Shown here one piece after another: positions 28,251-39,629 of a stretch of DNA of 64,000 bases. The notes beneath the pieces were generated by a model. That model did not search any database. It was given only the letters and a program-made list of their open reading frames with translations, and was not told where the DNA came from. The stretch's first letter is position 1. Each line of letters opens with the position of its first letter. Source of the stretch: Asaia siamensis. Its GTDB lineage: Bacteria > Pseudomonadota > Alphaproteobacteria > Acetobacterales > Acetobacteraceae. The position numbers and the translations under genes were made by a program. The DNA is taken from positions 372,001-436,000 of the forward strand of contig NZ_BMCH01000002.1 in the NCBI RefSeq assembly GCF_014635085.1. The letters are read 5' to 3'.

Positions 28251-28505
28251 TCAGGCGTTGTCGCCCTCAGGGCCCTTGACCCAGGCTTCAACCTTGCCCG
28301 AAACCTTGATCGTCATTGGGTTGCCCTTGCGATCGAGCGTCTTGCCAACGGCCAGGCGCACCCAGCCTTCGCTGATGCAATATTCCTGCACATTGGTGCG
28401 CTCTTCGCCATTGAAGCGAATGCCGATTCCTTTTTCCAGCAGGGCCTCGTCGTAAAACGGGCTGCCCGGAGTGGCGCTCAGACGGTCTGGCATGGTGTCG
28501 CTCAT
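28251..28505 (-). CDS. DUF3297 family protein
   Basis: An 84-residue protein matching DUF3297: FYDEALLEKGIGIRFNGEER, YCISEGWVRLAVGKTLDRKG and MTIKVSGKVEAW. The function is not known. The ATG at 28505 follows a strong CCGGAGGATATCCC site, so the longer in-frame start at 28553 is rejected. It leads the nucleoside hydrolase gene, and a strong terminator upstream separates it from mmsA. Confidence 0.9.
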   Translation of the reverse strand: MSDTMPDRLSATPGSPFYDEALLEKGIGIRFNGEERTNVQEYCISEGWVRLAVGKTLDRKGNPMTIKVSGKVEAWVKGPEGDNA

Positions 28506-28590
28506 GGGATATCCTCCGGTTTGGCGTGTGTTCCAGTTCTTGTGATGGGACATAACCCGAGTTCCGGCCTGCGCAAAGCGCCGGAACGCA

Positions 28591-28625
28591 AAACGGGCGC
28601 GAGGGGGAGACCCTCGCGCCCGTTT
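28591..28625 (-). terminator. Terminator of mmsA
   Basis: A perfect 15-bp stem AAACGGGCGCGAGGG / CCCTCGCGCCCGTTT with a GGAGA loop. It lies 37 bp beyond the mmsA stop and before DUF3297, so the two units are separate. Confidence 0.85.
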
Positions 28626-28661
28626 GGGGCCGTTTTGCGGCGCCGTGCGACGGAAATCCCG

Positions 28662-30158
28662 TCAGCCTAGCGTGGGCATGACGAAATCAGCACCCTGGCG
28701 GATGCCGGTTGGCCAGCGTGAGGTAACGGCCTTGTATTTCGTGAAGAAGCGCACGCCCTCGGCGCCATGCATGTGATGGTCGCCAAACAGCGATGCCTTC
28801 CATCCGCCGAAGGAATGGAACGCCATGGGCACCGGGATCGGCACGTTCACACCGACCATGCCTGCCTGCACCCGGTGCGTGAAGGCGCGGGCGCTGTCAC
28901 CGTCACGGGTGAAGATGGCTGTGCCATTGCCGAATTCATGCTCATTGACCAGCGTAAGGGCGGTCTCGAAATCGGGCACGCGCACCACGGCCAGAACCGG
29001 GCCGAAGATTTCCTCGCGATAGATACGCATCTCCGGTGTCACATGATCGAACAGCGACCCGCCGATGAAGAAGCCATCGGGGTTCTGCGGTGATTTGAAA
29101 TCGCGCCCGTCGACCAGAAGTGTTGCCCCTTCCTCTGCGCCGATCGTCACATAGGAAGCCACCTTCTCGCGATGCAGTTTCGTGACCAGAGGGCCCATTT
29201 CGGTTGCGTCTTCGGTGCCATTGCCGATCTTGAGCGCTTCGACCTTGGGGATCAGCTTCTCGATCAGGGCATCGGCGACGGGCCCGACGGCAACCGCCAC
29301 GGAAATGGCCATGCAACGCTCACCGGCAGAGCCATAGGCAGCGCCCATCAATGCATCGACCGTCTTGTCGAGATCGCAATCGGGCATGATGACGGCGTGG
29401 TTCTTGGCGCCGCCGAGTGCCTGCACGCGCTTGCCATGAGCCACACCGGTCTCGTGGATATAGCGGGCGATGGGGGTCGAGCCGACAAAGCTGATTGCCT
29501 GCACGTCGGGGTGCTTGAGCAGCGCATCGACCACCAGCTTGTCGCCGTGAACAACCTGGAAGACACCGTCTGGCAGACCGGCCTGCTTGAGCAGATCGGC
29601 CAGTATCAGCGAGGCCGAGGGATCGCGCTCGGAGGGCTTGAGAATGAAGCAATTGCCGCAGGCGAGGGCCATCGGCGCCATCCAGAGCGGCACCATGACG
29701 GGAAAATTGAACGGGGTAATGCCGGCCACCACGCCCAGAGGCTGGCGCATCGACCAGGCATCGATCCCGCGCCCGACCTGCTCGGTGAATTCGCCCTTGA
29801 GCAGTTCAGGGGCGCCGGTTGCGAATTCCACCACCTCCATGCCGCGCGTGACCTCGCCGAGCGCATCCGACAGCACCTTGCCATGCTCGGCTGTGATGAC
29901 TGCCGCCAGATCGCGCGCATGTTTCTCGATCAGGTCACGAAAGCGGAAAAGCACGCGGGCACGAGCGAGAGGCGTCGTCTGTGCCCAGCCAGGGAAGGCC
30001 GCCCTGGCAGCCGTAACGGCGTCATCGACATCCTTTACATCACCCAGGGCGAGCTGCGCCGTGACCTGACCCGTGGCCGGGTTGAACACATCGCCCCGCG
30101 CGCTGCCATGACCTTCGGTACGTGACCCGTTGATGTAATGCTGAATCAGACTGCTCAT
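28662..30158 (-). CDS. mmsA: CoA-acylating methylmalonate-semialdehyde dehydrogenase
   Basis: A 498-residue aldehyde dehydrogenase. It begins [13 protein letters not shown], has the [15 protein letters not shown] substrate segment, [13 protein letters not shown], the Gly-rich [11 protein letters not shown] loop, and the catalytic Cys C282 in [14 protein letters not shown]. The C-terminal ending [10 protein letters not shown] fits the MmsA/IolA group, which converts methylmalonate semialdehyde to propionyl-CoA in valine or inositol breakdown. The ATG at 30158 follows GAGGAGAGGAAG. The longer in-frame start at 30287 lacks family similarity and is not used. Confidence 0.95.
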   Translation of the reverse strand: MSSLIQHYINGSRTEGHGSARGDVFNPATGQVTAQLALGDVKDVDDAVTAARAAFPGWAQTTPLARARVLFRFRDLIEKHARDLAAVITAEHGKVLSDALGEVTRGMEVVEFATGAPELLKGEFTEQVGRGIDAWSMRQPLGVVAGITPFNFPVMVPLWMAPMALACGNCFILKPSERDPSASLILADLLKQAGLPDGVFQVVHGDKLVVDALLKHPDVQAISFVGSTPIARYIHETGVAHGKRVQALGGAKNHAVIMPDCDLDKTVDALMGAAYGSAGERCMAISVAVAVGPVADALIEKLIPKVEALKIGNGTEDATEMGPLVTKLHREKVASYVTIGAEEGATLLVDGRDFKSPQNPDGFFIGGSLFDHVTPEMRIYREEIFGPVLAVVRVPDFETALTLVNEHEFGNGTAIFTRDGDSARAFTHRVQAGMVGVNVPIPVPMAFHSFGGWKASLFGDHHMHGAEGVRFFTKYKAVTSRWPTGIRQGADFVMPTLG

Positions 30159-30639
30159 GAAACGTCTTCCTCTCCTCTGCGACCGCAATCGGCGTGGCGC
30201 GCTGGACCCGCGCCCGATGCGGGCCTTATAGCATCTGCCACCGGATGCGGTTCTCAACTCTCGCGCCGACGGGCACCCTCGCGGCACGGGAAATTAATAT
30301 TCTCTTTCTCAATACATAAAAGAAAAATAATTCTATTTTTGGCAGGGTGCATTCACGTTCCTGTGAATCGCTCCGGGTCTTTCTGCATTGCAACCGGCCT
30401 CCGGTCACGGAGCGTATGGCCTGACCAGCCCATTGCCACAGGGCGTCATGCTCCGTCCGGCTAAGGGGCCGTGTTACAGAAAACGTCTGGCTGAGCCGGG
30501 GCGAACGAGGCAATACCCGTCATGATTTTGCCAGACCGTCAGGTCACCCTGCCGGTCGCTTCTCCCGAACCTCGCGTGTCACGCGGCGTTTGCCGTTTTC
30601 CTGTCGCCTGGTTTCCGCCCCTGAGATCGAAGAGGTCCG
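30159..30639. other. Gene-free spacer between mmsA and a lipase-like gene
   Basis: About 480 bp. It includes an AT-rich core around 30,290-30,345 that could carry mmsA promoter elements. No reading frame with a ribosome site and family similarity is visible, and no clear terminator or RNA is seen. Confidence 0.4.
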
Positions 30640-31791
30640 ATGCGTTCTGTCTTTGCCATGATGGCTGTTTCCGCCCTGACCCTGACCGCCTGCGCCATGG
30701 ATGCCGATGAAGACGCCGAATCGCGCTACGCTCCTGTGGCTGCCGGTCAGGCCATCAAGATGGAGCAGAAAAACGCGCCTATCCCTGGCACGGCCTATCG
30801 CATGGCCTATCGCAGCACCGATGCGCATAACCCGACCCATCTTGTTGCCGTTTCTGCCGAAGTCATGGTGCCACGCGGTACGCCGCCTGCCGGAGGGTGG
30901 CCCGTCATGGCCTGGGCTCATGGCACGAGCGGTATCGGTCTGACCTGCGCCCCGTCGATCATGGGGATCGGCGGCCCGCAGGCAAGTTTCTACGGAAGCT
31001 GGCTGCGGCGCGGCTATGCCGTGGTTGCGACCGATTATCCCGGTCTCGGCGAGCCGGGAGCGGCGCTGTATCTGAATGCGAAATCCGGGGGCATGGCTGT
31101 GCTGGATTCCGTGCGTGCGGCGCGGCGTCGCTTCCCGTCCCTGAGCGGTCATGTCGTGCTGCTGGGTCATGATCAGGGTGCGCAAGCCGTGCTGGCGGCT
31201 GCGGCTCTGGCGAAAAACTACGCGCCGAGCCTGCAGATCAAGGGAACGATTGCCCTCGGGGCGCCCTATTTCGATGGTGATTCCGGTCATATCCTGACCC
31301 AGGCGCATGGCGCGCGCCGCTTTGCGCCCGGTGTTGTCTATGGTCTTCTGCTGGGGGCGTCTCTTGGGGCGGCTGACACCTCATTCGATCCGTCGAGCGC
31401 CTTCAAGCCTCGCGCCCTGCCTCTGTATCGCAAGGCGAGTGAACTATGCCGTGGTGATTTTTTTGGTGCGGTCGAACATGCCGGTCTAACGCCTGACAAT
31501 ACGTTCCAGCCCGACGCCGAAAATGCCCTCGCCCCTGCCTTGCAGTGGGCACGCTATCCTTCGCTCAAGCTGGCTTCACCGGTCATGCTCGGTATCGCCA
31601 CCAACGATACGCAGGTGCCCCCGGCCCAGCAGGAGAAGCTCAGCCAGGCGCTGTGCTCTGCCGGAACGCGCGTAAGCATCCACCATTACCGTGTCGAGCA
31701 TTCTCCGCTTCTGAATGCCGCCGAAAGCGAGGCCCAGAATTTCGCTGATCGCAGCTTGCAGGGGGATGCGATCTCTTCGGATTGTCAGTGA
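30640..31791 (+). CDS. Secretory-lipase-like alpha/beta-hydrolase lipoprotein with Asp nucleophile
   Basis: A 383-residue lipoprotein with lipobox LTAC near residue 18. The alpha/beta-hydrolase layout matches the secretory lipase (LIP) group: WAHGTSGIGLTCAPS, RGYAVVATDYPGLG, the nucleophile elbow, then TNDTQVPP with the acid and HYRVEHSPLLNA with the His. The elbow reads GHDQGA where family members usually have GHSQGG, so D178 (codon GAT) replaces the Ser. It may be inactive or may use an Asp nucleophile as epoxide hydrolases and haloalkane dehalogenases do. GAAGAGG precedes the ATG. Confidence 0.85.
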   Translation: MRSVFAMMAVSALTLTACAMDADEDAESRYAPVAAGQAIKMEQKNAPIPGTAYRMAYRSTDAHNPTHLVAVSAEVMVPRGTPPAGGWPVMAWAHGTSGIGLTCAPSIMGIGGPQASFYGSWLRRGYAVVATDYPGLGEPGAALYLNAKSGGMAVLDSVRAARRRFPSLSGHVVLLGHDQGAQAVLAAAALAKNYAPSLQIKGTIALGAPYFDGDSGHILTQAHGARRFAPGVVYGLLLGASLGAADTSFDPSSAFKPRALPLYRKASELCRGDFFGAVEHAGLTPDNTFQPDAENALAPALQWARYPSLKLASPVMLGIATNDTQVPPAQQEKLSQALCSAGTRVSIHHYRVEHSPLLNAAESEAQNFADRSLQGDAISSDCQ

Positions 31792-31803
31792 CGGGAAACG
31801 GGT

Positions 31804-31836
31804 TCAGGGCGTTGCCCTGAGCCTGTCAGAGATCGC
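31804..31836. repeat. Hairpin intergenic element, copy C
   Basis: TCAGGGC-GTT-GCCCTGA (31804-31820) stands 12 bp past the lipase-like stop. The following stretch around GTGCCTTTTGGCA is a decayed version of the second hairpin seen in copies A and B. The putative GTG start of the next gene lies inside it. Confidence 0.5.
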
Positions 31837-32031
31837 GTGCCTTTTGGCAGAAGGATGCGCGATCTGCGTCTGGCGCAGGGCATGAGTCAGAATGCGCTGG
31901 CCAAGGTGCTGGGCGTCTCGCGTCAGACTATCAATGCGATCGAGAATGAGCGCTACGACCCGAGCCTGCCCCTGGCTTTCGCCGTAGCAGAGATTTTCGA
32001 TCTAAGTATCGAAGCCATCTTCACCCCTTGA
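31837..32031 (+). CDS. Small XRE-family HTH regulator
   Basis: A 64-residue DNA-binding protein made almost only of an XRE helix-turn-helix: MRDLRLAQGMSQNALAKVLG and SRQTINAIENERYDPSLPLA. It resembles the short YgzD-type regulators, usually about 65-70 residues. The GTG start at 31837 has AGAGATCGC upstream. An ATG at 31855 is also possible but sits only one base from its AGAAGG. The start lies inside a hairpin repeat. The partner is unknown: family members often accompany a small membrane protein, which is absent here. Confidence 0.8.
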   Translation: MPFGRRMRDLRLAQGMSQNALAKVLGVSRQTINAIENERYDPSLPLAFAVAEIFDLSIEAIFTP

Positions 32032-32044
32032 TTCAAAGGGGATG

Positions 32045-32086
32045 AAAGGGGCGAGCCCCTTTCCGGGGAATGGGGCAGCACCCCAT
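32045..32086. repeat. Two-hairpin intergenic element, copy D
   Basis: AAAGGGGC-GA-GCCCCTTT (32045-32062) and ATGGGG-CAGCA-CCCCAT (32070-32086) lie between the HTH gene and the convergent serB gene. The layout is the same as in copies A, B and E. Confidence 0.6.
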
Positions 32087-32092
32087 AAGCCT

Positions 32093-32983
32093 TCACTCCA
32101 CGAAAACACTCGCGGGATAACCCTGTGCGAACAGATGGGCGCGCAGGGTCGAGTGATTGACCTGCATTTCGATCATCTGACGGACTTTCGGTTTCGCCTT
32201 GTAGGCGATGCCCAGACCGGCCACGGCGAGCATCGGCAGATCATTGGTGCCGTCTCCGGTGGTCAGGGCAGCAGAGGCCTTTACGCCACGCTCTTCGAGC
32301 AGACGCTGCAGGTGCTCTTCCTTGCTGTCGGGGCCCAGCACCGGGGCTGCGAGCTTGCCGGTGAAGACACCATTCTGAATGTCGAATTCGTTGCCGTAAT
32401 GCTCGTCAAAGCCGCAGGCTTCAGCGACACGGCTCGTAAAGTAGGTAAAACCACCCGACACGAGCGCCGTGCGGGCATTATGGGCGCTCATGGTCTTCAC
32501 CAGGGTCCGGGCACCGGGATTGAGTCGTGATTTCTGCCAGACTTCCTCCAGGCAGTCGGTCGATTTGCCTTCCAGAAGTGCGACACGTGTCCGCAGGGAC
32601 TCCTCGAAATCCAGTTTCCCGTTCATGGTGTCGAGGGTGAGCTGGGCGACAGCATCACCTACTCCCAGCAGGGCTGCGACCTCATCGAGGCTTTCACCGT
32701 CGAGAATGGTGCTGTCCATATCGGCGACGAGCACAGCCTTGCGACGGCCGCGTGTCTTGACCAGCAGCGCATCGACCTTATGCCGCGCAAGCGTTGCGCG
32801 TATGGTGGCAATGGTTGGCGCGCCGGGAGCTGGCGTGGGGCACGGAATTTCGACGGCTTCGCCCGCCGAAAGCACGACGGGGTTCTTGCCCTTGACCATG
32901 TTCCGGGCGATGTCGATGGCATCTTTGGACAGGGTGCCCTGTGCAGGGTCGGCAACGAGAACGAGAACGTAAGGTAAGGTCAT
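32093..32983 (-). CDS. serB: Phosphoserine phosphatase
   Basis: A 296-residue HAD-family phosphatase. Catalytic D88 and D90 lie in LVADMDSTIL, motif II Ser is in LVSGGFTYF, and the C-terminal motif is TGDGTNDLPML. The N-terminal ~75 residues form a regulatory-type domain. It makes L-serine from phosphoserine. It converges on the HTH gene and starts only 41 bp from miaA on the opposite strand, so the two share a short promoter region. Confidence 0.95.
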   Translation of the reverse strand: MTLPYVLVLVADPAQGTLSKDAIDIARNMVKGKNPVVLSAGEAVEIPCPTPAPGAPTIATIRATLARHKVDALLVKTRGRRKAVLVADMDSTILDGESLDEVAALLGVGDAVAQLTLDTMNGKLDFEESLRTRVALLEGKSTDCLEEVWQKSRLNPGARTLVKTMSAHNARTALVSGGFTYFTSRVAEACGFDEHYGNEFDIQNGVFTGKLAAPVLGPDSKEEHLQRLLEERGVKASAALTTGDGTNDLPMLAVAGLGIAYKAKPKVRQMIEMQVNHSTLRAHLFAQGYPASVFVE

Positions 32984-33024
32984 CTTGGCCCATCAGAGAA
33001 GAACGCTTGGGACAGTTAGACAAA

Positions 33025-34008
33025 ATGGCTGACGCCCCGATCGCCCTTATTGTGGCGGGACCGACCTGTTCGGGCAAGTCGGCACTGGCGCTTGCGCTGG
33101 CCGAACGTGTCGGGGGCACGGTGATCAATGCCGATTCCATGCAGGTCTATGCCGATCTGCATGTGCTGACGGCACGCCCCGATGAGGCTGACGAAGCGCG
33201 CGTGCCGCATCGGCTTTACGGGGTCCTCGATGCCGCGCAGCCGGGCAGTGTTGCCTGGTGGCGCGAGACGGCGCTGAATGACATGCAGACGGCATGGGCA
33301 CAGGGGCGGATGCCCATCCTGTGCGGTGGGACGGGCATGTATATGCGCGCACTGCTCGACGGTCTGGTGGAGGTTCCCGAACCGGGCGACGAGGCGCGTG
33401 AGGCGGCGCGTGCGCTCGTGGCCGAACAGGGGAGCGAGGCGGCACACGCAATCCTGATGCGCGACGATCCGCAAACGGCGCAGGGTCTGCGCCCGAGCGA
33501 TGGCCAGCGTGTTGGAAGGGCGCTCGAAGTGCTGCGTGGCACAGGGCAGGGGCTTGCGTACTGGCGCAGTCAGCCAGGCCTGCCGCCAGCACCGTGCCGC
33601 TTTGTCTCTGTCAGGCTGGATCCACCGCGTGACATGCTGCGCGAGGCAATTGGCAAGCGGTTCTCGCACATGATCGATTCCGGAGCCCTCGATGAGGTCA
33701 AACGCCTTGTCGCACGGGGGCTTTCGCCCGCTTTGCCCGCCATGCGCGCCCATGGCGTTCCGGAATTGAGCGCCGCTCTTGCGGGAACGCTCACTCTGGA
33801 CGAGGCTATCCGCCGCGCTGTCATCGTGACGGGGCAATATACGAGACGTCAGGCAACCTGGTTCAATCACCATGCGCTGGGCGCAGAGCAGGATTGCATG
33901 ATTTCGTTGCAAAGATATGACGAGAGTACGCAATTTTCGAAAAGGGAATTCGAAAAAATAGCAACTTTCATTCAATCGGCCATTGACGAATCCTCACACC
34001 CGTCATAA
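33025..34008 (+). CDS. miaA: tRNA dimethylallyltransferase
   Basis: A 327-residue enzyme that adds dimethylallyl to A37 of tRNAs reading UNN codons. Walker A GPTCSGKSALAL is followed by INADSMQVYADLHVLTARP with the catalytic Asp. PILCGGTGMYMRALLDGL and the late QYTRRQATWFNHH motif also identify it. The ATG at 33025 is chosen because homology begins at MADAPIALIVAGPT. The upstream in-frame start would overlap serB. Confidence 0.96.
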   Translation: MADAPIALIVAGPTCSGKSALALALAERVGGTVINADSMQVYADLHVLTARPDEADEARVPHRLYGVLDAAQPGSVAWWRETALNDMQTAWAQGRMPILCGGTGMYMRALLDGLVEVPEPGDEAREAARALVAEQGSEAAHAILMRDDPQTAQGLRPSDGQRVGRALEVLRGTGQGLAYWRSQPGLPPAPCRFVSVRLDPPRDMLREAIGKRFSHMIDSGALDEVKRLVARGLSPALPAMRAHGVPELSAALAGTLTLDEAIRRAVIVTGQYTRRQATWFNHHALGAEQDCMISLQRYDESTQFSKREFEKIATFIQSAIDESSHPS

Positions 34009-34040
34009 ACCCGCCCGCTCAATGAAAGGGGTGCGCTCAC

Positions 34041-35836
34041 ATGAACGCGTCAACACAGCAGACCGGAAAAACTTCGACAGCGCCGCTCAATGGTGCCGAG
34101 GTGCTCCTGCGCGTGCTTGTGGAGCAGGGCGTCGAGGTCATTTTCGGCTATCCCGGCGGCGCGGTGCTGCCCATCTATGATGCGCTGTTCAAGCAGGATC
34201 ATATCCGCCATGTTCTGGTGCGCCATGAGCAGGCCGCCGTTCATGCGGCAGAGGCCTATGCGCGCTCGACCGGCAAGGTGGGCGTGGTGCTGGTCACCAG
34301 TGGCCCCGGTGCCACCAATGCCGTGACCGGTCTGGTCGATGCGCTGATGGATTCCATCCCGCTCATCTGCCTGTGCGGTCAGGTGCCAACGGCGCTGATC
34401 GGCAATGACGCGTTTCAGGAAGCCGATACGACCGGCATCACGCGTCCTGCCACCAAGCATAATTATCTGGTGCGTCGCGGTCAGGATCTGGCGCCGATCG
34501 TTCGTGAGGCCTTCGAGGTGGCCGCAGGTGGTCGCCCCGGCCCCGTTCTGATCGATCTGCCCAAGGACATCTCGGTCGGCAACGCGCCTCTGCCCGCGCC
34601 GGGCGAAGGGCGTCTGCATCGCCCGTATCGCCCCAATCTGGACGCCGATGGCGAGGCGATCCGCCAGACCATCGCCGCCATGAAGCGCGCCAAGCGTCCG
34701 CTTTTCTATACGGGTGGCGGCGTGATCAATGCCGGGCCCAAGGCTGCGGAAGGCCTGCGCGAGCTGGCACGCCGTACCAATTTCCCGGTGACTTCCACCC
34801 TGATGGGTCTGGGCGCTTTCCCGACCACCGACCGCCAGTTTCTGGGCATGCTGGGCATGCATGGCAGCTACGAGGCCAATCTGGCCACGCATGGCTGCGA
34901 CCTGCTGATCGCGCTCGGCTCGCGTTTTGATGATCGTGTGACCGGGCGTGTGGATGCGTTCTCGCCCAACTCGTTCAAGGTTCACGCCGATATCGACCCT
35001 TCGCAGATCAACAAGATCATCCGCGTCGATGTGCCGCTGGTTGGTGATGTCGGCCGCACGATCGAGGCGCTTCTTGCTGCCTGGGATGGCGATGGTCAGG
35101 ATCTGAGCCCCTGGTGGGCGCAGATCGAGGGCTGGCGCGCACTGGATTCCTTCGGCTTTGTGCAGGATCAGGCTCCGAGCGCCATCATCCGCCCGCAATA
35201 TGCCATTCGCCGTCTTTATGAAGCCACGCAGGCTCTGGGTCGCGATACATTCGTGAGCACGGAAGTCGGCCAGCATCAGATGTGGGCGGCGCAGCACTTC
35301 CAGTTCGACAAGCCCAATCGCTGGCTGACCTCTGGCGGCCTCGGCACCATGGGCTACGGTCTGCCTGCGGCGGTCGGCGCCCAGGTGGCGCATCCCGATG
35401 CGCTGGTGATCGATATTGCCGGCGAGGCGTCGACGCTCATGAATATTCAGGAGCTCGGCACGATGGCGCAGTATCGCCTGCCGGTGAAGCTGTTCATCCT
35501 GAACAACCGCTATATGGGCATGGTGCGTCAGTGGCAGGAATTGCTGCATGGCTCGCGCTACTCACAATCCTATAGCGAGGCGTTGCCTGATTTCATCCGT
35601 CTGGCAGAAGCGTTTCACGGCAAGGGGCTGCGCGCCACCTGCGTGGGCGAGCTGGATGGCGTGATCGATGAAATGCTGCGTCATGACGGCCCGGTGGTGG
35701 CGGATATCTGTGTGGCGCAGGACGAGAACTGCTTCCCGATGATTCCGTCGGGCGCCCCGCATAACGAGATGCTGCTTGGCCCCGATCAGGAGTCCAATGC
35801 AGCCCGGATTACACAAGAAGGCATGATGCTGGTCTG

Positions 35837-35837
<1 letters not shown>
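34041..35837 (+). CDS. ilvB: Acetolactate synthase large subunit
   Basis: A 598-residue ThDP-dependent enzyme. GAEVLLRVLVEQGVEVIFGY contains the start of the pyrimidine-binding domain, VRHEQAAVHAAEAYAR has the catalytic Glu, and SGPGATN follows. The C-terminal GLGTMGYGLPAAVGAQVAHP leads to the ThDP/Mg-binding motif. That motif is normally GDGSFxMN...N but reads AGEASTLMNIQELGTM here, with Glu-Ala replacing Asp-Gly. It condenses pyruvate for valine/leucine and isoleucine synthesis. It overlaps the small-subunit gene as TGATG. No leader peptide fits in the 32 bp after miaA. Confidence 0.96.
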
Positions 35838-37383
<1,546 letters not shown>

Positions 37384-37411
37384 TCTTTTGTCCCTTTCGG
37401 GATCGGAAATG

Positions 37412-37443
37412 AAAAGGCGGGGGCTTTGGTCCCCGCTTTTTTT
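37412..37443 (+). terminator. Terminator of the ilv operon
   Basis: The stem AAAAGGCGGGG / CCCCGCTTTTTTT with loop GCTTTGGT lies 29 bp past the ilvC stop. A T run follows the stem. Confidence 0.9.
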
Positions 37444-37519
37444 ATGCCTGGCGATGACGGAGTTTCTTCTAGAAGATCCGGCAGGCTGCCAGTGCCAATA
37501 CGAGTGCAAGGATAAACCA

Positions 37520-38719
37520 GTGCCAAGAACACCCACCGAGATCTTTCTGATTGCGATGCTGGTGATCTATGCCTTGCCCTATCTCGTCTGGCGCCTGCTG
37601 CGTACCGATTTCTGGGCCCCTCTCGTGGTGGTGCAGATTATTGGCGGTATTCTGCTCGGCCCCGGCGTGCTGGGGGCGTTCTGCCCCGATTACTACAAGA
37701 CCGTTTTCACGCCTGGCACGATCACGGCCCTGAACGGCATTGCCTGGTGGGCGGTCATGATGTTCGTCTGGGTTGCGGGTATCGAACTGGATATCCGCGA
37801 AGCATGGCGTCGTCGCGGCGAAACTGGGCTGACGGCAGGGCTTGCTCTGGCCGTCCCTCTTGTAACGGGCAGTCTGGCAGCGCTGGTGATGCTTCGTTAT
37901 CCGGGGTGGAGGGGGGCGGCAGGGGCAAGCTGGCAGGTCGTTCTTGGTATCGGTATTGCCTGTGCCGTGACGGCTTTGCCGATCCTCGTCCTGTTTCTTG
38001 AGAAACTCTCCATTCTGCGGACGCCGTTCGGGCAGCGTATCCTGCGTTATGCCTCTCTGGACGATGTGGCCATCTGGGGCGTTCTGGCAGTCATTCTGCT
38101 CGACTGGGAGCGTATGGGGCGCCAGCTGGGCTTTCTGGTCCTTTTCGGTCTGGCCACCCTGGCGTTTCGCGTGCTCATGGCCCGCGTTGCAGAGCAGGAT
38201 CGCTGGTATCTCGGCCTTGTCTGGCTTGCAGGCTGCGGTTTTGCGGCTGACTGGGCCGGGCTCCATTTCATGGTGGGTGCCTTCCTCTCGGGCGCGGTGC
38301 TCGATGCTGCCTGGTTCAGACAGGAAGACATGGACCGTTTCCGCCATTTCGTACTTTTGACAATCATGCCGGTTTTCTTCTTGTCAACCGGTCTGCGCAC
38401 CGAGTGGACCATAGGCGGAGGAGCCGTCTTTGCCGCCGCCGCTTTGCTGTTATGCGCCTCGGTGGGCGGCAAGCTGATAGGTGTGCAGATTGCGGGCAGA
38501 GTTCTCGGCTGGCCCAAAGGCGACGCGGCCACGCTTGGCTGGCTGCTTCAGACAAAAGCCCTTATCATGATCATCTTCGCCAACGTGCTTCTCGATCGGC
38601 ATATCATCACGAACAGTACCTTCACGGCACTGCTCCTCATGGCGCTCGGCAGCACAATGCTGACTATCCCCATGGTCTCTTCGCGTCTCTCTGCCTATGT
38701 GCGCGGTGACAGGGTGTAA
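37520..38719 (+). CDS. Cation:proton antiporter (CPA2/Kef-type membrane domain)
   Basis: A 399-residue protein with about 12 hydrophobic helices and the Na+/H+ exchanger fold: VQIIGGILLGPGVLG, GIELDIREAWRR, then LDDVAIWGVLAVILLDW with Asp residues in the ion-pathway position. HFMVGAFLSGAVLDAAWF and NVLLDRHIIT follow. It lacks the KefB/C RCK domain. Ions and direction are not known. The GTG start is chosen because AAGGATAAACCA lies upstream and homology begins there. The longer ATG-start frame would overlap ilvC. Confidence 0.88.
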   Translation: MPRTPTEIFLIAMLVIYALPYLVWRLLRTDFWAPLVVVQIIGGILLGPGVLGAFCPDYYKTVFTPGTITALNGIAWWAVMMFVWVAGIELDIREAWRRRGETGLTAGLALAVPLVTGSLAALVMLRYPGWRGAAGASWQVVLGIGIACAVTALPILVLFLEKLSILRTPFGQRILRYASLDDVAIWGVLAVILLDWERMGRQLGFLVLFGLATLAFRVLMARVAEQDRWYLGLVWLAGCGFAADWAGLHFMVGAFLSGAVLDAAWFRQEDMDRFRHFVLLTIMPVFFLSTGLRTEWTIGGGAVFAAAALLLCASVGGKLIGVQIAGRVLGWPKGDAATLGWLLQTKALIMIIFANVLLDRHIITNSTFTALLLMALGSTMLTIPMVSSRLSAYVRGDRV

Positions 38720-38995
38720 GTCCGTGCGTACTTCATACGGGAGTTAATCGCGTAGGGGGCGGCTTCGGGTGGGGTATTCGAAGATCTCTCCCTGAACTGG
38801 CAGGTTGTGCGCAATAGCGACGTGAAACTTCGAAATCGACTGGCTCTTCATCCTGTCGTTAGTCAATGCACTATTGTCCCATATACGTTCATCAAATGGG
38901 CTGTTCACGCGTCGGTTCGCCTGAGGCAAGCATGTCAGGACAGGGGTAAGAACCCAGCTCGTACAATTCAGAGCCATTGCACAACTAGACAGTGG

Positions 38996-39367
38996 TCAGA
39001 TGAATGGAGTCCAGTCCTGCTGCTGAGATTTTTCGATCTCGGTTAGCCAGTCGGATCTATATCGCTCCATAAGCGGAATATAGCCGCCAACTGCGGGTGC
39101 TCTGGTCTCTTCGGTGACGATCAGGCCGCTGATCGCAGGAAGATGTTGTTCAAATACCCATTCGGCCATGTTGGCCAGACCATTCAATTCGAGACTTCTT
39201 CCCCATGTTTCTGACCGTCTTGGGAGTCTGAGCTGCTCATGAACTTGCTTGTATCCGATGCAGTTTTTAACGATGTCTGCACGTCTGTCCACAATAGCAC
39301 CTGGGAGGATCTCTTTGACGAGAAATCTCAGAAGCGCTCTTCCCTCGTGACTGAGTTCTGTTTTCAT
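38996..39367 (-). CDS. Uncharacterised 123-residue protein
   Basis: The ATG follows GAAGGGTACCGCC, a good ribosome site. The protein is soluble, with many charged residues. The middle and end (YKQVHEQLRLP, SLELNGLANMAEWVFEQHLPAISGLIV, then GGYIPLMERYRSDWLTEIEK) read like a real globular domain. I recognise it only as similar to small hypothetical proteins and can name no function. The gene stands at the start of an AT-richer stretch without housekeeping neighbours, opposite to the gene at 39,630. Confidence 0.6.
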   Translation of the reverse strand: MKTELSHEGRALLRFLVKEILPGAIVDRRADIVKNCIGYKQVHEQLRLPRRSETWGRSLELNGLANMAEWVFEQHLPAISGLIVTEETRAPAVGGYIPLMERYRSDWLTEIEKSQQQDWTPFI

Positions 39368-39629
39368 GGCGGTACCCTTCTTACGTGGAAATTGAAAATT
39401 AAGCGAGCATGTTTCTTATAATACACTCAAGGCATAGAAATATTTATTTGGAATTGGCGAAATTATGACTAATTTCGCGACAGGCGTGACTGAAGAAGCT
39501 ATATGGTTCAAAGCCGTAATAAGCACAAAAATTTTACTATAAAATTAATATCCTATTCTTTTGGTGCGGCAATTATGAATTATACTCGACTGATATGTCA
39601 TGGTTCTTGGTGCTGCGGAAGTTACTCGG

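Noticed and set aside
34050-35549. 499-codon frame antisense to ilvB
   Set aside because: No family features; the plus strand is a clear acetolactate synthase.
38804-38985. Possible short inverted repeats (GTTGTGCGCAATAGC and GAGCCATTGCACAAC) as insertion sequence remnants
   Set aside because: The match is imperfect and needs a 2-base gap; no transposase fragment or target duplication is visible.
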